Assembly (NCBI RefSeq): GCF_009712605.1 | Contig: NZ_WASO01000011.1 | Coordinates: forward strand, 95,302 to 159,301 | Direction: 5' to 3' | DNA length: 64,000 nucleotides | From: Paludibacter sp. | GTDB lineage: Bacteria > Bacteroidota > Bacteroidia > Bacteroidales > Paludibacteraceae | Shown here: in pieces, positions 45,447 through 53,659 of the stretch | Numbering within the stretch: the first letter of the stretch is position 1 | Layout: the number at the start of each line of letters is the position of its first letter | Notes under the pieces: model-generated | The model's input: the letters and a program-made list of their open reading frames with translations, nothing else | The model's database searches: none | What the model was told of the DNA's origin: nothing | Made by a program: the position numbers and the translations under genes

Positions 45447-46139
45447 TTACCGACTTTTTTTGGTTGTTATCAAAATCACGCCGTTAGCTCCCTGTACTCC
45501 GTAAATGGCCGTCGCTGCGGCATCTTTCAGTACGTCGATTGATTTTATATCATTAGGATTTAATGTGCTGAGAGCACCGGAATAAGGGATATCATCCAGA
45601 ATAATCAGAGGATCGGAAGTGTTGTTAATGGTCGAGATTCCGCGAATACGCAGTTTGATATCGCTGCCCGAGTGAACGACCTCAACACCGGGAACTGTTT
45701 TGAAAAGCATCTCGATATCCCCAGTGTTATTTCGTGTAATTAGCTTCTCATCAACAGAGCTTACAGATTGGGTCATCTTCGATTTTTGAACCTTACCGTA
45801 ACCAATATTGATCTCTTTATCGGGATCATCCATGTCATACGGCAAGAAAATGGTGATTGTATTCTGATTATTTACAGCCACTTTTTGCGTGACATATCCT
45901 TTGCGTGAGAAAATAAGTTTCCCTTTTGCCGGTGCCGCAATTTGATAAATGCCGTTTGTGTCGGACACTGCTACAACCGAACTTCCCTTTATTTTTACGC
46001 TTACACCTTCAATCGGGTTGTTGAAGATATCTTTTATTAGACCCCTGACTGTGATTTCCTGACAAAATGTGTAAGAGGTAATGAGTGTCAGCAATAGGGT
46101 AGTGACACCGACGGCTTTAAGGAACGATGTTGTTTTCAT
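45447..46139 (-). CDS. Plug-only SusC/TonB-receptor-like protein without barrel
   Basis: A 230-residue protein with signal peptide (VTTLLLTLITSYTFCQ), a CarboxypepD_reg-like domain (VRGLIKDIFNNPIEGVSVKIKG...GIYQIAAPAKGKLIFSRKGY) and a TonB-dependent receptor plug (GDIEMLFKTVPGVEVVHSG, KLRIRGISTINNTSDPLIILDD, SIDVLKDAAATAIYGVQGANGVI). A full SusC is about 1000 residues; this stops right after the plug with no barrel and no barrel remnant in the downstream 130 bases. The canonical signature LKDAAATAIYG is intact, which argues against simple decay. No SusD is adjacent. Confidence 0.8.
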   Translation of the reverse strand: MKTTSFLKAVGVTTLLLTLITSYTFCQEITVRGLIKDIFNNPIEGVSVKIKGSSVVAVSDTNGIYQIAAPAKGKLIFSRKGYVTQKVAVNNQNTITIFLPYDMDDPDKEINIGYGKVQKSKMTQSVSSVDEKLITRNNTGDIEMLFKTVPGVEVVHSGSDIKLRIRGISTINNTSDPLIILDDIPYSGALSTLNPNDIKSIDVLKDAAATAIYGVQGANGVILITTKKSR

Positions 46140-46314
46140 GACGGAGATAGATTAAAAGGTGGCTTATTCACTGAAATACAAATGTATGTATTTTAAATGA
46201 TTAATCGCCATTTTTCTTTTTACGAGTCCGGTATTGAGCGAAATGGAAAAATGAAACAAAATCTCATATCAAAGAATAGGTCAAGATGACTTCATGATAA
46301 AGCTGGGTTCAAAT

Positions 46315-46346
46315 CAAAAAAGGTCTCCTGAACAGAGACCTTTTTG
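46315..46346. terminator. Hairpin terminator
   Basis: AAAAAAGGTCTC and GAGACCTTTTT pair around a 7-base loop (CTGAACA), with T's following on the plus strand and A's on the other. It lies 29 bases past the COG1433 stop (minus strand) and would end that operon. Confidence 0.85.
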
Positions 46347-46374
46347 TTTGAAATAAGCGAAAGGGAATGAATGA

Positions 46375-46755
46375 TTAGCTCCCGTGGTTGCAGGAGTGTT
46401 CTCCATCTTCGTGATTATGATTGCATCCAATGCCAGAATCCACCGTTTTACCGCTGATGTAATTTTCCACGACAACGCGTACATTCCCTGAGCATCCGCG
46501 CAGGACATCAATGCCGTGACTTTTGAGTTTGTTCAAAGCGCCATCGCCCATATTTCCGGCCAGCATCGTTGTTACTCCCATTTGCTGCAGAGTCGATGCG
46601 ATGTTGCTTTTGCAACCGCATCCTGCAGGCGAAGGTACAATAATAGCACCTTCAATCTGGTTTTGCTGATTGATAGAAAAAACGGTATAGGCATCGCAAT
46701 GACCGAAATGGTCATCTACCAGATTTTCTTTTGTTGGAACTGCTATTTTTTTCAT
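46375..46755 (-). CDS. NifB/NifX-like dinitrogenase iron-molybdenum cofactor family protein (COG1433)
   Basis: The 126-residue protein has the family core KKIAVPTKENLVDDHFGHCDAYTVF, GCGCKSNIASTLQQMGVTTMLAGNMGDGALN. The cofactor-binding face has CGCK, and the C-terminal 20 residues are Cys/His-rich (GCNHNHEDGEHSCNHGS), suggesting metal handling. No nif genes are present, so it is one of the stand-alone anaerobe proteins of unknown role. It is the last gene of a three-gene set with COG1342 and a methyltransferase. Confidence 0.85.
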   Translation of the reverse strand: MKKIAVPTKENLVDDHFGHCDAYTVFSINQQNQIEGAIIVPSPAGCGCKSNIASTLQQMGVTTMLAGNMGDGALNKLKSHGIDVLRGCSGNVRVVVENYISGKTVDSGIGCNHNHEDGEHSCNHGS

Positions 46756-46788
46756 TAGTAAATAATTATAATTAACAATACAAACAAA

Positions 46789-47202
46789 TCATATATAACT
46801 CGTTATCTCCTTCAGTTCGTCATCACTATATTTTGTGCATCCGTGACAACGAGTATGATTTTCTATTCCCTCCACAAGGCGATGACAGGTTCTGCATCGA
46901 TACCATTTCTTATCAAACTGAACATCTCCGCCTTGAATTATTATGGCTGAGCCTTCAACAAACGCTTTTGCGATTGTTTTGCGGGCCTGTTCGTATATCC
47001 GGGTAAAAGTAGGACGGGAAACCTGCATCTTTTCGGCAGCCTGTTCCTGAGTTAAACCTTCGTAATCAGTGAGGCGAAGTGCTTCGTATTCTTCAAAAAG
47101 CAGGGTAACCGTCTCTTTTCCATTTCTGTGAATTCCAAACGGTTTGAATCCCTCCATTGCTGGGGGACAACCGATCCGCCGTTGACATTTAGGGCGAGGC
47201 AT
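46789..47202 (-). CDS. DUF134/COG1342 DNA-binding protein with Cys-rich tail
   Basis: A 137-residue protein beginning MPRPKCQRRIGCPPAMEGFKP, with a sigma-70 region-4-like helix-turn-helix (YEALRLTDYEGLTQEQAAEK then MQVSRPTFTRIYEQARKTIA). The C-terminal RCRTCHRLVEG...RCHGC motif is a likely zinc or Fe-S site. COG1342 genes frequently neighbour COG1433 genes and are predicted regulators of them. The reading starts at the very base where the methyltransferase stop ends (1-base overlap). Confidence 0.88.
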   Translation of the reverse strand: MPRPKCQRRIGCPPAMEGFKPFGIHRNGKETVTLLFEEYEALRLTDYEGLTQEQAAEKMQVSRPTFTRIYEQARKTIAKAFVEGSAIIIQGGDVQFDKKWYRCRTCHRLVEGIENHTRCHGCTKYSDDELKEITSYI

Positions 47203-47816
47203 TATTTTTGTGCTGTTAAAAAGAATACCGGGAATGCTTTTATCTCTCCGCTTTCAACGGGTTTGCTCATCACAAAACAGGTTTTATATTGCGGATTTTT
47301 GAAACCGGCAGCAACAAGCATTTCTCCCATTTCCTTCGGATCGAATCCGTTATGTCCGTCAAATCCTTTGCCATGAAAAGACCCGTCTTCCGTGTACAGA
47401 TCGGCAATGGCGATATATCCACCGGGATTCAGTAACGCGTAAAATTTATCCAGCAAAGGTTCTATTTTAGCAACGTGATGAAGTACCATTTGTGTTGCAA
47501 TAAGATCGACCTTTTCTCCGGCGAAATCATCTTTCTCCATGTTGAAAAGCGTAGGGTGGAGATTACTTGCATTGCTATCAGCAACTTTTTGCTGCATCAC
47601 TTTTACCATCTCTTCCGAACTGTCCAGCATAACGATCTCTTTCACATCATCTTTCAGCATGAAGCTCAGGATACCCGTGCCGGCTCCGTATTCCAATACC
47701 CGCCAGTCGTTATCAATGGGCAATATTGTTTTTATATCGTTGGCAATTGCCTGCGAACGTTCCCAATGAATAGAATTGCCATCCCATCCGGCAGCAGCCA
47801 AATCAAAGTTTGTCAT
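47202..47816 (-). CDS. Class I SAM-dependent methyltransferase
   Basis: A 204-residue Rossmann-fold enzyme with SAM-binding motif I WRVLEYGAGTGILSFML, acidic motif II EIVMLDSSEEMV, and motif IV VDLIATQMVLHHV. The N-terminal ATGWDxxxxHxxR-like AAGWDGNSIHWERSQAIAN is typical of the UbiE/arsenite-methyltransferase-like group in anaerobes. The substrate is unknown. It heads the COG1342-COG1433 set and overlaps the second gene by one base. Confidence 0.83.
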   Translation of the reverse strand: MTNFDLAAAGWDGNSIHWERSQAIANDIKTILPIDNDWRVLEYGAGTGILSFMLKDDVKEIVMLDSSEEMVKVMQQKVADSNASNLHPTLFNMEKDDFAGEKVDLIATQMVLHHVAKIEPLLDKFYALLNPGGYIAIADLYTEDGSFHGKGFDGHNGFDPKEMGEMLVAAGFKNPQYKTCFVMSKPVESGEIKAFPVFFLTAQK

Positions 47817-47894
47817 AATTGAATAATTTTGAATGCAAATATATATTTTATTTTGAACATATGCTCAAAATATTTGCTTTATATAGATATTTTT

Positions 47895-48434
47895 TTATTT
47901 ACTAAATATGCTCTTCCTGTTCAGGTTCAGTTCTTTGCAAAACAAGATAATGAAAAATTCTTCTATTGCAGGTAGAAGGCAAATGATGAAAATGACTTTG
48001 ATGAAAAAACCGGGAATAGAGAATAAAATGAGAGGAATAGAAAAAAACAGCAGTAGTCCGATTACTTTGTTGGCAATGGTATGAATAGAGACTATTTTCC
48101 GAAACCGGATTATCCCGGTAATCAGAGAACACAATTTGAAGGTCAGAATCAGGATTAGCCAAAACAGATTATCAGTAATTACCGTTTTGTAGTTTAGCCA
48201 GACAATCAGCATAATGCAGAGAAAGAAGATTGCATCGGCCAGGGAGTCGAGTAGGGCACCGGTGTGGCTGGTCCATCCGTATTTGCGGGCGATGTACCCG
48301 TCTGCCACGTCGGTGATTCCGGCCAGCAGATAGATTATCAGAAAAGGAATTGAGTTCCCGGAGAAAAGCAGAAGCATCCCCGAAAACCCAATACGGCAAA
48401 TCGACAATATATTCGGAATTTGTTTCAGTTGCAT
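47895..48434 (-). CDS. CDP-alcohol phosphatidyltransferase family membrane protein
   Basis: A 179-residue protein with five to six membrane helices and the catalytic motif DG(X)2AR(X)8G(X)3D(X)3D, seen as DVADGYIARKYGWTSHTG followed by ALLDSLAD. It probably makes a phospholipid such as phosphatidylglycerophosphate, although PgsA, PssA and related enzymes cannot be distinguished. The short C-terminus is Lys/Asn-rich. It follows the nitroreductase gene by 6 bases. Confidence 0.85.
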   Translation of the reverse strand: MQLKQIPNILSICRIGFSGMLLLFSGNSIPFLIIYLLAGITDVADGYIARKYGWTSHTGALLDSLADAIFFLCIMLIVWLNYKTVITDNLFWLILILTFKLCSLITGIIRFRKIVSIHTIANKVIGLLLFFSIPLILFSIPGFFIKVIFIICLLPAIEEFFIILFCKELNLNRKSIFSK

Positions 48435-48440
48435 TACAAT

Positions 48441-49262
48441 CTACATCCAGTTCACCTGGGCTTCTTTGCGTTGAGGCGTTTTGAAATAGCGATATTTCGG
48501 GTATCCTACCATCAAAGCCGAGTGCACGGTGTACGAATCGTCGAGCCCGATCACTTTTTTTAGGTCGGGAGAATACTGAAGGGCAACCATCAGGTAACCG
48601 GCCCAGCATCCGCCTAATCCGAAAGCGGGAAGCAGCAGTTCGAGATGAGAGGCGGCAATGGTATTGTCTTTTGCCCCGGTGGAATAAGCTGTTTCGGTAT
48701 AACCGATTATCAAGTGTGGAGCATTGCGGCAAATTACATCGTTTCCCCGTTCGAATGCGGTAACCAGCCCGACAAAGTTAAGCCGGTTGGCCAGCTCGGG
48801 ATTGGCCTGAATCATTGTTTTCATCCAGGAAATAACCCCTTCTCCCAGTTGGCGGATGGTTTGTGGATCGCTCACTACAACCCAGCGATTCATCTGCCGG
48901 TTGACTCCCGTAGGGGCATAGCGCACAATGTCGATAACTTCTTCCAACACCTCTTTGTCTACTTTCTTCGGTAAAAATGCACGAATTGATCGGCGGCTGC
49001 GGAAATATTCAGCAATATTTTCGGACGTTACCTCTTTGAGTTTTTCGCGTCGTATAGGTGTCATCTCCGGAAGATAATTATGCTTTAGAGCCGAGTCGGG
49101 ACAGATCGATTCGCAATGGCCGCAAAGCACGCAGCGTTTCTCTTTTTCGGCAGAAACAAAAGGAGTTTTGTTGTTACTCATGGCAATGATTGAAACGGGA
49201 CATGCTTGCACGCAAATGCCGCATCCTTTACACGCAGCGTTGTTGATCGTCAGTAGGCTCAT
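48441..49262 (-). CDS. Ferredoxin-nitroreductase fusion protein
   Basis: A 273-residue protein. Residues 1-60 hold two 4Fe-4S motifs (CKGCGICVQACPVSII, CVLCGHCESICPDSAL). Residues about 85-273 are an FMN nitroreductase domain (RRSIRAFLPKKVDKEVLEEV, RYAPTGVNRQMNRWVVV, LPAFGLGGCWAGYLMVAL, LMVGYPKYRY). The fusion should accept electrons from internal clusters instead of NAD(P)H. The family is common in anaerobes; the physiological substrate is unknown. The upstream region 49263-49446 shows no other gene. Confidence 0.87.
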   Translation of the reverse strand: MSLLTINNAACKGCGICVQACPVSIIAMSNNKTPFVSAEKEKRCVLCGHCESICPDSALKHNYLPEMTPIRREKLKEVTSENIAEYFRSRRSIRAFLPKKVDKEVLEEVIDIVRYAPTGVNRQMNRWVVVSDPQTIRQLGEGVISWMKTMIQANPELANRLNFVGLVTAFERGNDVICRNAPHLIIGYTETAYSTGAKDNTIAASHLELLLPAFGLGGCWAGYLMVALQYSPDLKKVIGLDDSYTVHSALMVGYPKYRYFKTPQRKEAQVNWM

Positions 49263-49446
49263 AAATTATTTTTCAGGTGGATAATGAGAGGTTTACTATC
49301 TCTTGAATAATGAAATAAAGGTATGAAGTGTTTTTAAAAAATCAAGGGGTGAAAATTGGCATCTGTGCAGAATGTCTCTTTTTTCCAATCCCGTCATTTT
49401 TGATGTTGTTACCTTTGTCGCGTAAATCATTAAAAATAAAACTATT

Positions 49447-49803
49447 ATGGACAGATTAATTGCGTGGGTCGAGATTCCTTCGACCGACTTTGATCGAGCT
49501 GTGGACTTTTACAGCGGATTGTTGGAGGTACAACTCGAAAAATCGGTGTACGAAACGGAAAAAATGGCCTGTTTACCGGGCAATGTCGGGTGTGTTTTCT
49601 CGGCTCCGGGATACCAACCCTCCGAACAGGGAACTATCATCAGTTTGAATGTGGGCAAAAAAATGGACGACCGCATCAGGTATGTTGAAAATAATGGCGG
49701 CAAAATCGTCTTCCCTAAAACGAAGATTCAGGCAGAAGGTTTTGGCTACTGTGCCCTTTTTATCGACACCGAAGGTAACCGGTTGGGCTTATACGGAGAT
49801 TAA
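49447..49803 (+). CDS. VOC-superfamily (glyoxalase-like) protein
   Basis: A 118-residue single-domain protein with two beta-alpha-beta-beta-beta units: WVEIPSTDFDRAVDFYSGLL and DDRIRYVENNGGKIVFPKTK, ending GYCALFIDTEGNRLGLYGD. The metal-ligand Glu of the second half (DTEGNRLGL) is present. The reaction cannot be inferred. A terminator hairpin separates it from the AraC gene. Confidence 0.87.
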   Translation: MDRLIAWVEIPSTDFDRAVDFYSGLLEVQLEKSVYETEKMACLPGNVGCVFSAPGYQPSEQGTIISLNVGKKMDDRIRYVENNGGKIVFPKTKIQAEGFGYCALFIDTEGNRLGLYGD

Positions 49804-49819
49804 TATTCATCTCATTAAG

Positions 49820-49847
49820 TGCCAGTCGACAGGCTGGCATTTTTTTC
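49820..49847 (+). terminator. Hairpin terminator after the VOC gene
   Basis: TGCCAG...CTGGCA with a short loop (tcgacagg) is followed by seven T's. Confidence 0.75.
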
Positions 49848-49876
49848 TTTACCTTTACACAATCAATTTAGCTACA

Positions 49877-50683
49877 ATGCAGTTCCGACTGATAAAACCC
49901 TCGCCTTTGTTGGCTCCTTACATCCGGCAATACTGGTATCTGGAGATGGATGCCCGGGAGGGGATGCAAAAAACGGAGCGGGTAGTGCCGAATGGCTTTG
50001 TGGAGATGACGTTTCATTTCTCCGATCGATTGATGAGGATTGGCGAAACCTGCGAAATGCAGCCGGGAATCATTATCAGCGGACAAAAGACCGGTTTCTT
50101 TGATGTGCTCCCTACCGGACGGACCGAAATGCTCTCTGTACAGTTTTACCCACATAGCGCCGGCCTTTTCTTCCCGTTTCCGGTCAGCGAATTGGCTGAT
50201 TATTCTCTTCATCTGGAGGATGCTGTGGGAACTGTTGCCCGAGAACTGGAAGAACAGCTCCAAGATTTATCGTCGCTCGAAGAGCGGGTTGCACACATCG
50301 AGCGTTTTCTTTTGCATCTTCTTTCTCGAAATACGACCTACCAATGGAATCGTATCTGCCATACCATCCATCTGATTAATAATGCAAAAGGAGTGATTTC
50401 TGTTTCAGAACTGGCAGATGCAGCCTGCATGAGCCGAAAACAGCAAGAACGGGAATTCAAAAAAATGGTTGGGTTATCTCCCAAACAATACCTGAAGGTC
50501 ATCCGGTTTCAGTCGGCTCTTTATGCCCATCAGCAATTTCCCGGCGACACACTTACCGAACTGGCGTATCGTTGCGGCTATTTCGACCAATCGCACATGA
50601 TCAACGATTTTCGTCAGTTGTCCGGCATTACTCCCGGTCAATATTTTTCTGAGTGTGAGGCTCCTTATTCTGATTATTTTTGA
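49877..50683 (+). CDS. AraC-family transcriptional regulator with DUF6597-like N-terminus
   Basis: From ATG 49877 (MQFRLIKPSPLLAPYIRQYW) the product is 268 residues. Residues 1-150 resemble the DUF6597 ligand domain (YIRQYWYLEM, VVPNGFVEMTFHF, LPTGRTEMLSVQFYPHSAGLFFP). Residues about 160-260 carry two helix-turn-helices (ISVSELADAACMSRKQQERE, FKKMVGLSPKQYLKVIRFQ, LTELAYRCGYFDQSHMINDF). The open frame extends 76 codons upstream through the VOC gene in another frame and the terminator, and is not used. Target genes are unknown; the VOC gene is a candidate. Confidence 0.87.
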   Translation: MQFRLIKPSPLLAPYIRQYWYLEMDAREGMQKTERVVPNGFVEMTFHFSDRLMRIGETCEMQPGIIISGQKTGFFDVLPTGRTEMLSVQFYPHSAGLFFPFPVSELADYSLHLEDAVGTVARELEEQLQDLSSLEERVAHIERFLLHLLSRNTTYQWNRICHTIHLINNAKGVISVSELADAACMSRKQQEREFKKMVGLSPKQYLKVIRFQSALYAHQQFPGDTLTELAYRCGYFDQSHMINDFRQLSGITPGQYFSECEAPYSDYF

Positions 50684-50778
50684 AGCTGGGACTTCAGACA
50701 GTCCTAAAAAAGTAGTTGTTTTTGTCTGATCAAAAATGGTCAGTCCTCCGTAATTTTATACATTATGCTGTGAATTAG

Positions 50779-50786
50779 TACTTTTG
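50779..50786 (+). promoter_or_regulatory. -7 element upstream of the ECF sigma gene
   Basis: TACTTTTG lies 78 bases before the sigma-factor start. The -33 position is not convincing, so it could be an alternative (ECF-type, self-activated) promoter. Confidence 0.4.
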
Positions 50787-50863
50787 TGCTGTATTTGAGT
50801 GTTTTTGAAATTTTTTTATTGTTGGAATGTTATAAATGAGTGATAGCTTCGTCATATTGTAAA

Positions 50864-51361
50864 ATGAATCCCGAACGATTTAAAGCGGAAGTCGTGCCGC
50901 TACGTGAAAAGCTCTTACATATAGCATGGAAAATGCTTGAGGAAGAGCAAGATGCTGAGGATGCCGTACAAGAGGTATTTCTCAAGCTCTGGCACATTCG
51001 CGATTCGCTCGACAAGTATGACAGTATTCCGGCTTTTGCCACCACGGTAACCAAGAACATCTGTGTTGACAAAATCCGGATCAGGGGAAGAGAGACATCA
51101 CTCGACGATGAGATATACCGGCAGGCCGGGCCCGACAATCCCTACCTGCAACTGGAACGGAAAAACAGTGACGAGATCATTCGGTTTATAATTGACAGGC
51201 TTCCGCCGCTACAACAGGCAATTATACGAATGAAAGATATTGAGGAATACGAAGTAGAACAAATTGCCGAAATAACCGGCACACAAATAGAAGCCGTGCG
51301 GATGAACCTGTCGAGGGCACGGAAAAAAGTGAGAGAGGAGTATTTAAAATGGACAAAATAA
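50864..51361 (+). CDS. ECF-type RNA polymerase sigma factor
   Basis: A 165-residue sigma-70 family protein with region 2 (AWKMLEEEQDAEDAVQEVFLKLW) and region 4 (LPPLQQAIIRMKDIEEYEVEQIAEITGTQIEAVRMNLSRARKKV). Starts at ATG 50864 (MNPERFKAEVVPLREKLL). It is followed with a 13-base overlap by a membrane anti-sigma-like gene and then by two envelope genes, the usual Bacteroidota ECF cassette controlling outer-membrane functions. Confidence 0.92.
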   Translation: MNPERFKAEVVPLREKLLHIAWKMLEEEQDAEDAVQEVFLKLWHIRDSLDKYDSIPAFATTVTKNICVDKIRIRGRETSLDDEIYRQAGPDNPYLQLERKNSDEIIRFIIDRLPPLQQAIIRMKDIEEYEVEQIAEITGTQIEAVRMNLSRARKKVREEYLKWTK

Positions 51362-51840
51362 TGCAACTATTCAGCAAAAATAAGACAATCAGCGCTACAG
51401 AGGCCGATGCGCTTCTGGAGAAATACTACGAGGGATTTACTTCGGCTGAGGAAGAGCGGCAGTTGCATCTGTTTTTGTCGCAACCGAATTTGCCCGTGCA
51501 GTATGAGGCCGACCGTGCCATGATGGGTTATTTTGCAGGCGAAAAGCAAGCGGTCAAACCAACGAAAAAACCTGTAATTATACCGATGATTCGTTGGGTA
51601 AGCGTGGCAGCTGCTTTAGTCGGAGGTATCTTCTTGGTAAAATCGCTGATGATGGAACAACCTCGATGTTATGCCTACGTAGATGGCGTAAAAGTAACCG
51701 ATGTGACGGCCGTGAAGGCTGAGGCAATGCAATCGATAAGTGAGGTTGCTTCCGGACCCGACGAAGTGGAACAAACAACAAAGCAGTTCAAAACCGAACA
51801 AGTTATAAAAGATCAACTATCTGTATTTTCAGGAAACTAA
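51349..51840 (+). CDS. Membrane anti-sigma-like protein
   Basis: A 163-residue protein: cytoplasmic N-terminus of about 85 residues (EADALLEKYYEGFTSAEEERQL), one membrane helix (IIPMIRWVSVAAALVGGIFLV) and a periplasmic tail (YAYVDGVKVTDVTAVKAEAM). The layout and its overlap with the sigma gene mark it as the probable anti-sigma factor, though it lacks a clear HxxxCxxC zinc motif. ATG 51349 is chosen because GAGGAG lies 8 bases before it; ATG 51361 overlapping the sigma stop is also possible. Confidence 0.75.
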   Translation: MDKIMQLFSKNKTISATEADALLEKYYEGFTSAEEERQLHLFLSQPNLPVQYEADRAMMGYFAGEKQAVKPTKKPVIIPMIRWVSVAAALVGGIFLVKSLMMEQPRCYAYVDGVKVTDVTAVKAEAMQSISEVASGPDEVEQTTKQFKTEQVIKDQLSVFSGN

Positions 51841-51855
51841 TAAAACCAAAATAAA

Positions 51856-52308
51856 ATGAGACGCTCAACTAAACTTTGTTTTCTTCTGTTTGCGATGATG
51901 GCATTGGCTTTGCCACAGCATCTGGCGGCACAGAAAGATTTGCAAATCAGCAAGGTGTTCGATATTTACGGTAAAAAGAAGGGGGTAACCATGGTAGAGC
52001 TTTCGGGCGAAATGCTGGGTGACTATAACCTCTCGTTGTTCAAAAGCATTGTGATCAATGATGATCCTGCTGCCGGAGATTTTATCCGTAAGTGTCTGGC
52101 CAAAGATCAGGAAGGAGCCAAAAAGGTGAAACAGGTAATTTCAAGCGGAAGCCTCTCCATGATAATTCTGCAACTTCCCCGCAAAGGTCGGCTCAATCGT
52201 CTGATACTTTACAATGCTACTTCGTCAGGATACAAAATTACGCTGGTCTATCTTGAGAGTAGCGATGAAGTAGATGATGTCCTGAATCTATTATTGAAAA
52301 AGAAATAA
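51856..52308 (+). CDS. Exported small protein of an ECF sigma cassette (possibly DUF6108)
   Basis: A 150-residue protein with a signal peptide (LCFLLFAMMALALPQHLAAQ) and a soluble domain containing KVFDIYGKKKGVTMVELSGEMLG, then YNLSLFKSIVINDD and ITLVYLESSDEVDDVLNLL. The placement between an ECF anti-sigma gene and an outer-membrane barrel gene, and the general pattern, recall DUF6108/DUF4252-type proteins of Bacteroidales, but the family assignment is not firm. Function unknown; it may sense envelope state for the sigma system. Confidence 0.6.
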   Translation: MRRSTKLCFLLFAMMALALPQHLAAQKDLQISKVFDIYGKKKGVTMVELSGEMLGDYNLSLFKSIVINDDPAAGDFIRKCLAKDQEGAKKVKQVISSGSLSMIILQLPRKGRLNRLILYNATSSGYKITLVYLESSDEVDDVLNLLLKKK

Positions 52309-52327
52309 CACATAAATAAACTATCCT

Positions 52328-53296
52328 ATGAAACGATTTTATTCATTATCAACGAATGTAGTACGAATGAGAACCATATTCGTACTGGCTTTGATTGTCT
52401 CAATGGCTTTCGGAGCAAAAGCAGCTGTTTTGCCGCTCGATACCACTATCCACTTTAACAGCAAGACAGTGAAAATAGAGGATAATGCCGAGCAAGTAAA
52501 GATAAAGGTCTATGATCAGGGCAATGACTCAGTTCCATACAAACAACTTTACGAAGGCATATTCAGCGATGGTAAAAGTTATGAAAAATGGACGGTGATG
52601 GAAGAAGTTGGCCTGCAATTGCCTTTCCTGAACAAGAAACATGGCGAGAAGTATTATCGTAAAAGTTATAGTATGCAACCGCATTATGCAGGTTTCGGGA
52701 TTGCCTATGCAAACATTACCAATGATTCGCACTCCAAACTGACCAACGTCAATGGGTTGGCCATCAAACCCGATCAATCGACAGAATGGTTTATCAACCT
52801 GTTCGAACATATTTTGCCGATTTATCGCAATACTTTCGGTATCACTACAGGGTTAGGAATGAACTGGAAAACATTCCGCCTCGACAACAATACCCATTTG
52901 GTGGATGTTGATGGAGTGACGGGCGTTTATAATGCTCCTGCCGGAATAAAGTATCAATATAGCCGTTTGAAAATCGTGCATCTTACTTTACCGTTGATGC
53001 TTGAATGGCAGCCTACTTTCGGACACGACCATAAATCCTATGTTGCTGCCGGTTTAGAGGGAGGCATTAAGACGTTCTGCTCGTATAAAGTGAAGTATAA
53101 TGATGCCGAAGGAAATACCATTAATCGCGTAGAAGACAAAGGATTGAATACAAATCCTGTTTCTATCGATCTGATTGCACAGGCTGGTTACGGCGATTTC
53201 AGCGTTTTTGCAAAATACGGTTTGGTTAAGATTTTTCAGAGCGGGAAAGGGCCTGATGTCAGAGCTGTATCTTTAGGTTTGATGCTCCACTTTTAG
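52328..53296 (+). CDS. Outer-membrane beta-barrel protein (PorT-like)
   Basis: A 322-residue protein with a signal sequence (TIFVLALIVSMAFGAKAA) and many short amphipathic strands with aromatic ends (HYAGFGIAYANI, TFGITTGLGMNWKTFRL, LTLPLMLEWQPTF, SYVAAGLEGGIKTF, GDFSVFAKYGLVKIF), ending in VSLGLMLHF with a terminal Phe, the usual C-terminal signature for Bam assembly. It is the last gene of the ECF cassette and likely a sigma target. A terminator follows. Confidence 0.8.
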   Translation: MKRFYSLSTNVVRMRTIFVLALIVSMAFGAKAAVLPLDTTIHFNSKTVKIEDNAEQVKIKVYDQGNDSVPYKQLYEGIFSDGKSYEKWTVMEEVGLQLPFLNKKHGEKYYRKSYSMQPHYAGFGIAYANITNDSHSKLTNVNGLAIKPDQSTEWFINLFEHILPIYRNTFGITTGLGMNWKTFRLDNNTHLVDVDGVTGVYNAPAGIKYQYSRLKIVHLTLPLMLEWQPTFGHDHKSYVAAGLEGGIKTFCSYKVKYNDAEGNTINRVEDKGLNTNPVSIDLIAQAGYGDFSVFAKYGLVKIFQSGKGPDVRAVSLGLMLHF

Positions 53297-53315
53297 CATA
53301 CGAAACAATTAATTC

Positions 53316-53356
53316 AAGGGCCGAAATCATCACATTTTGGGGTGGTTTCGGCCTTT
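53316..53356 (+). terminator. Hairpin terminator of the ECF sigma operon
   Basis: GGCCGAAA (53319-53326) and TTTCGGCC (53346-53353) pair around a 19-base loop, extended by AAG/TTT with one wobble, then T-rich sequence. Confidence 0.75.
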
Positions 53357-53659
53357 GTTGTGTTAAAAATTACACATTTTATTCCATTTTGGGCAGTTTC
53401 TAGCTAAATTAAGGGCGCTTAAAGCTCTGTTTTTTACGATTATACCAGGAAATATGTTTTACAACATAAAATTGGTCAACCAAAACAGGTACAACTATCA
53501 GGATAAACGATTAATTTTGCTGCCGTTTGCAAACTACAGATTGCAAATTGCATCGTTTTGTGAAAAGTAGAGTTGCCATTTTGATGAAAAAATCACATGA
53601 ATTGCTCACAATTCGTACAATTGTGCACGGTAAAATGGCATAATGTTTCAAAAACCAAT
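53357..53659. other. Leader region of the hdr-flx cluster
   Basis: About 300 bases without a gene. TAATTTTG (53512-53519) matches the -7 consensus with no clear -33 partner; repeated TTTGCAAA/TTGCAAAT words follow (53525-53550) and might bind a regulator. The in-frame upstream codons of hdrC (from 53597) are not conserved. Confidence 0.45.

Noticed and set aside
46296..46312. GGGTTCAAATC resembling a tRNA T-loop
   Set aside because: No acceptor stem, anticodon arm or CCA-compatible fold surrounds it; the adjacent hairpin is a terminator. No tRNA or rRNA gene was found anywhere in the window.
49649..49876. Upstream extension of the AraC gene
   Set aside because: It overlaps the VOC gene in another frame and crosses the terminator hairpin.
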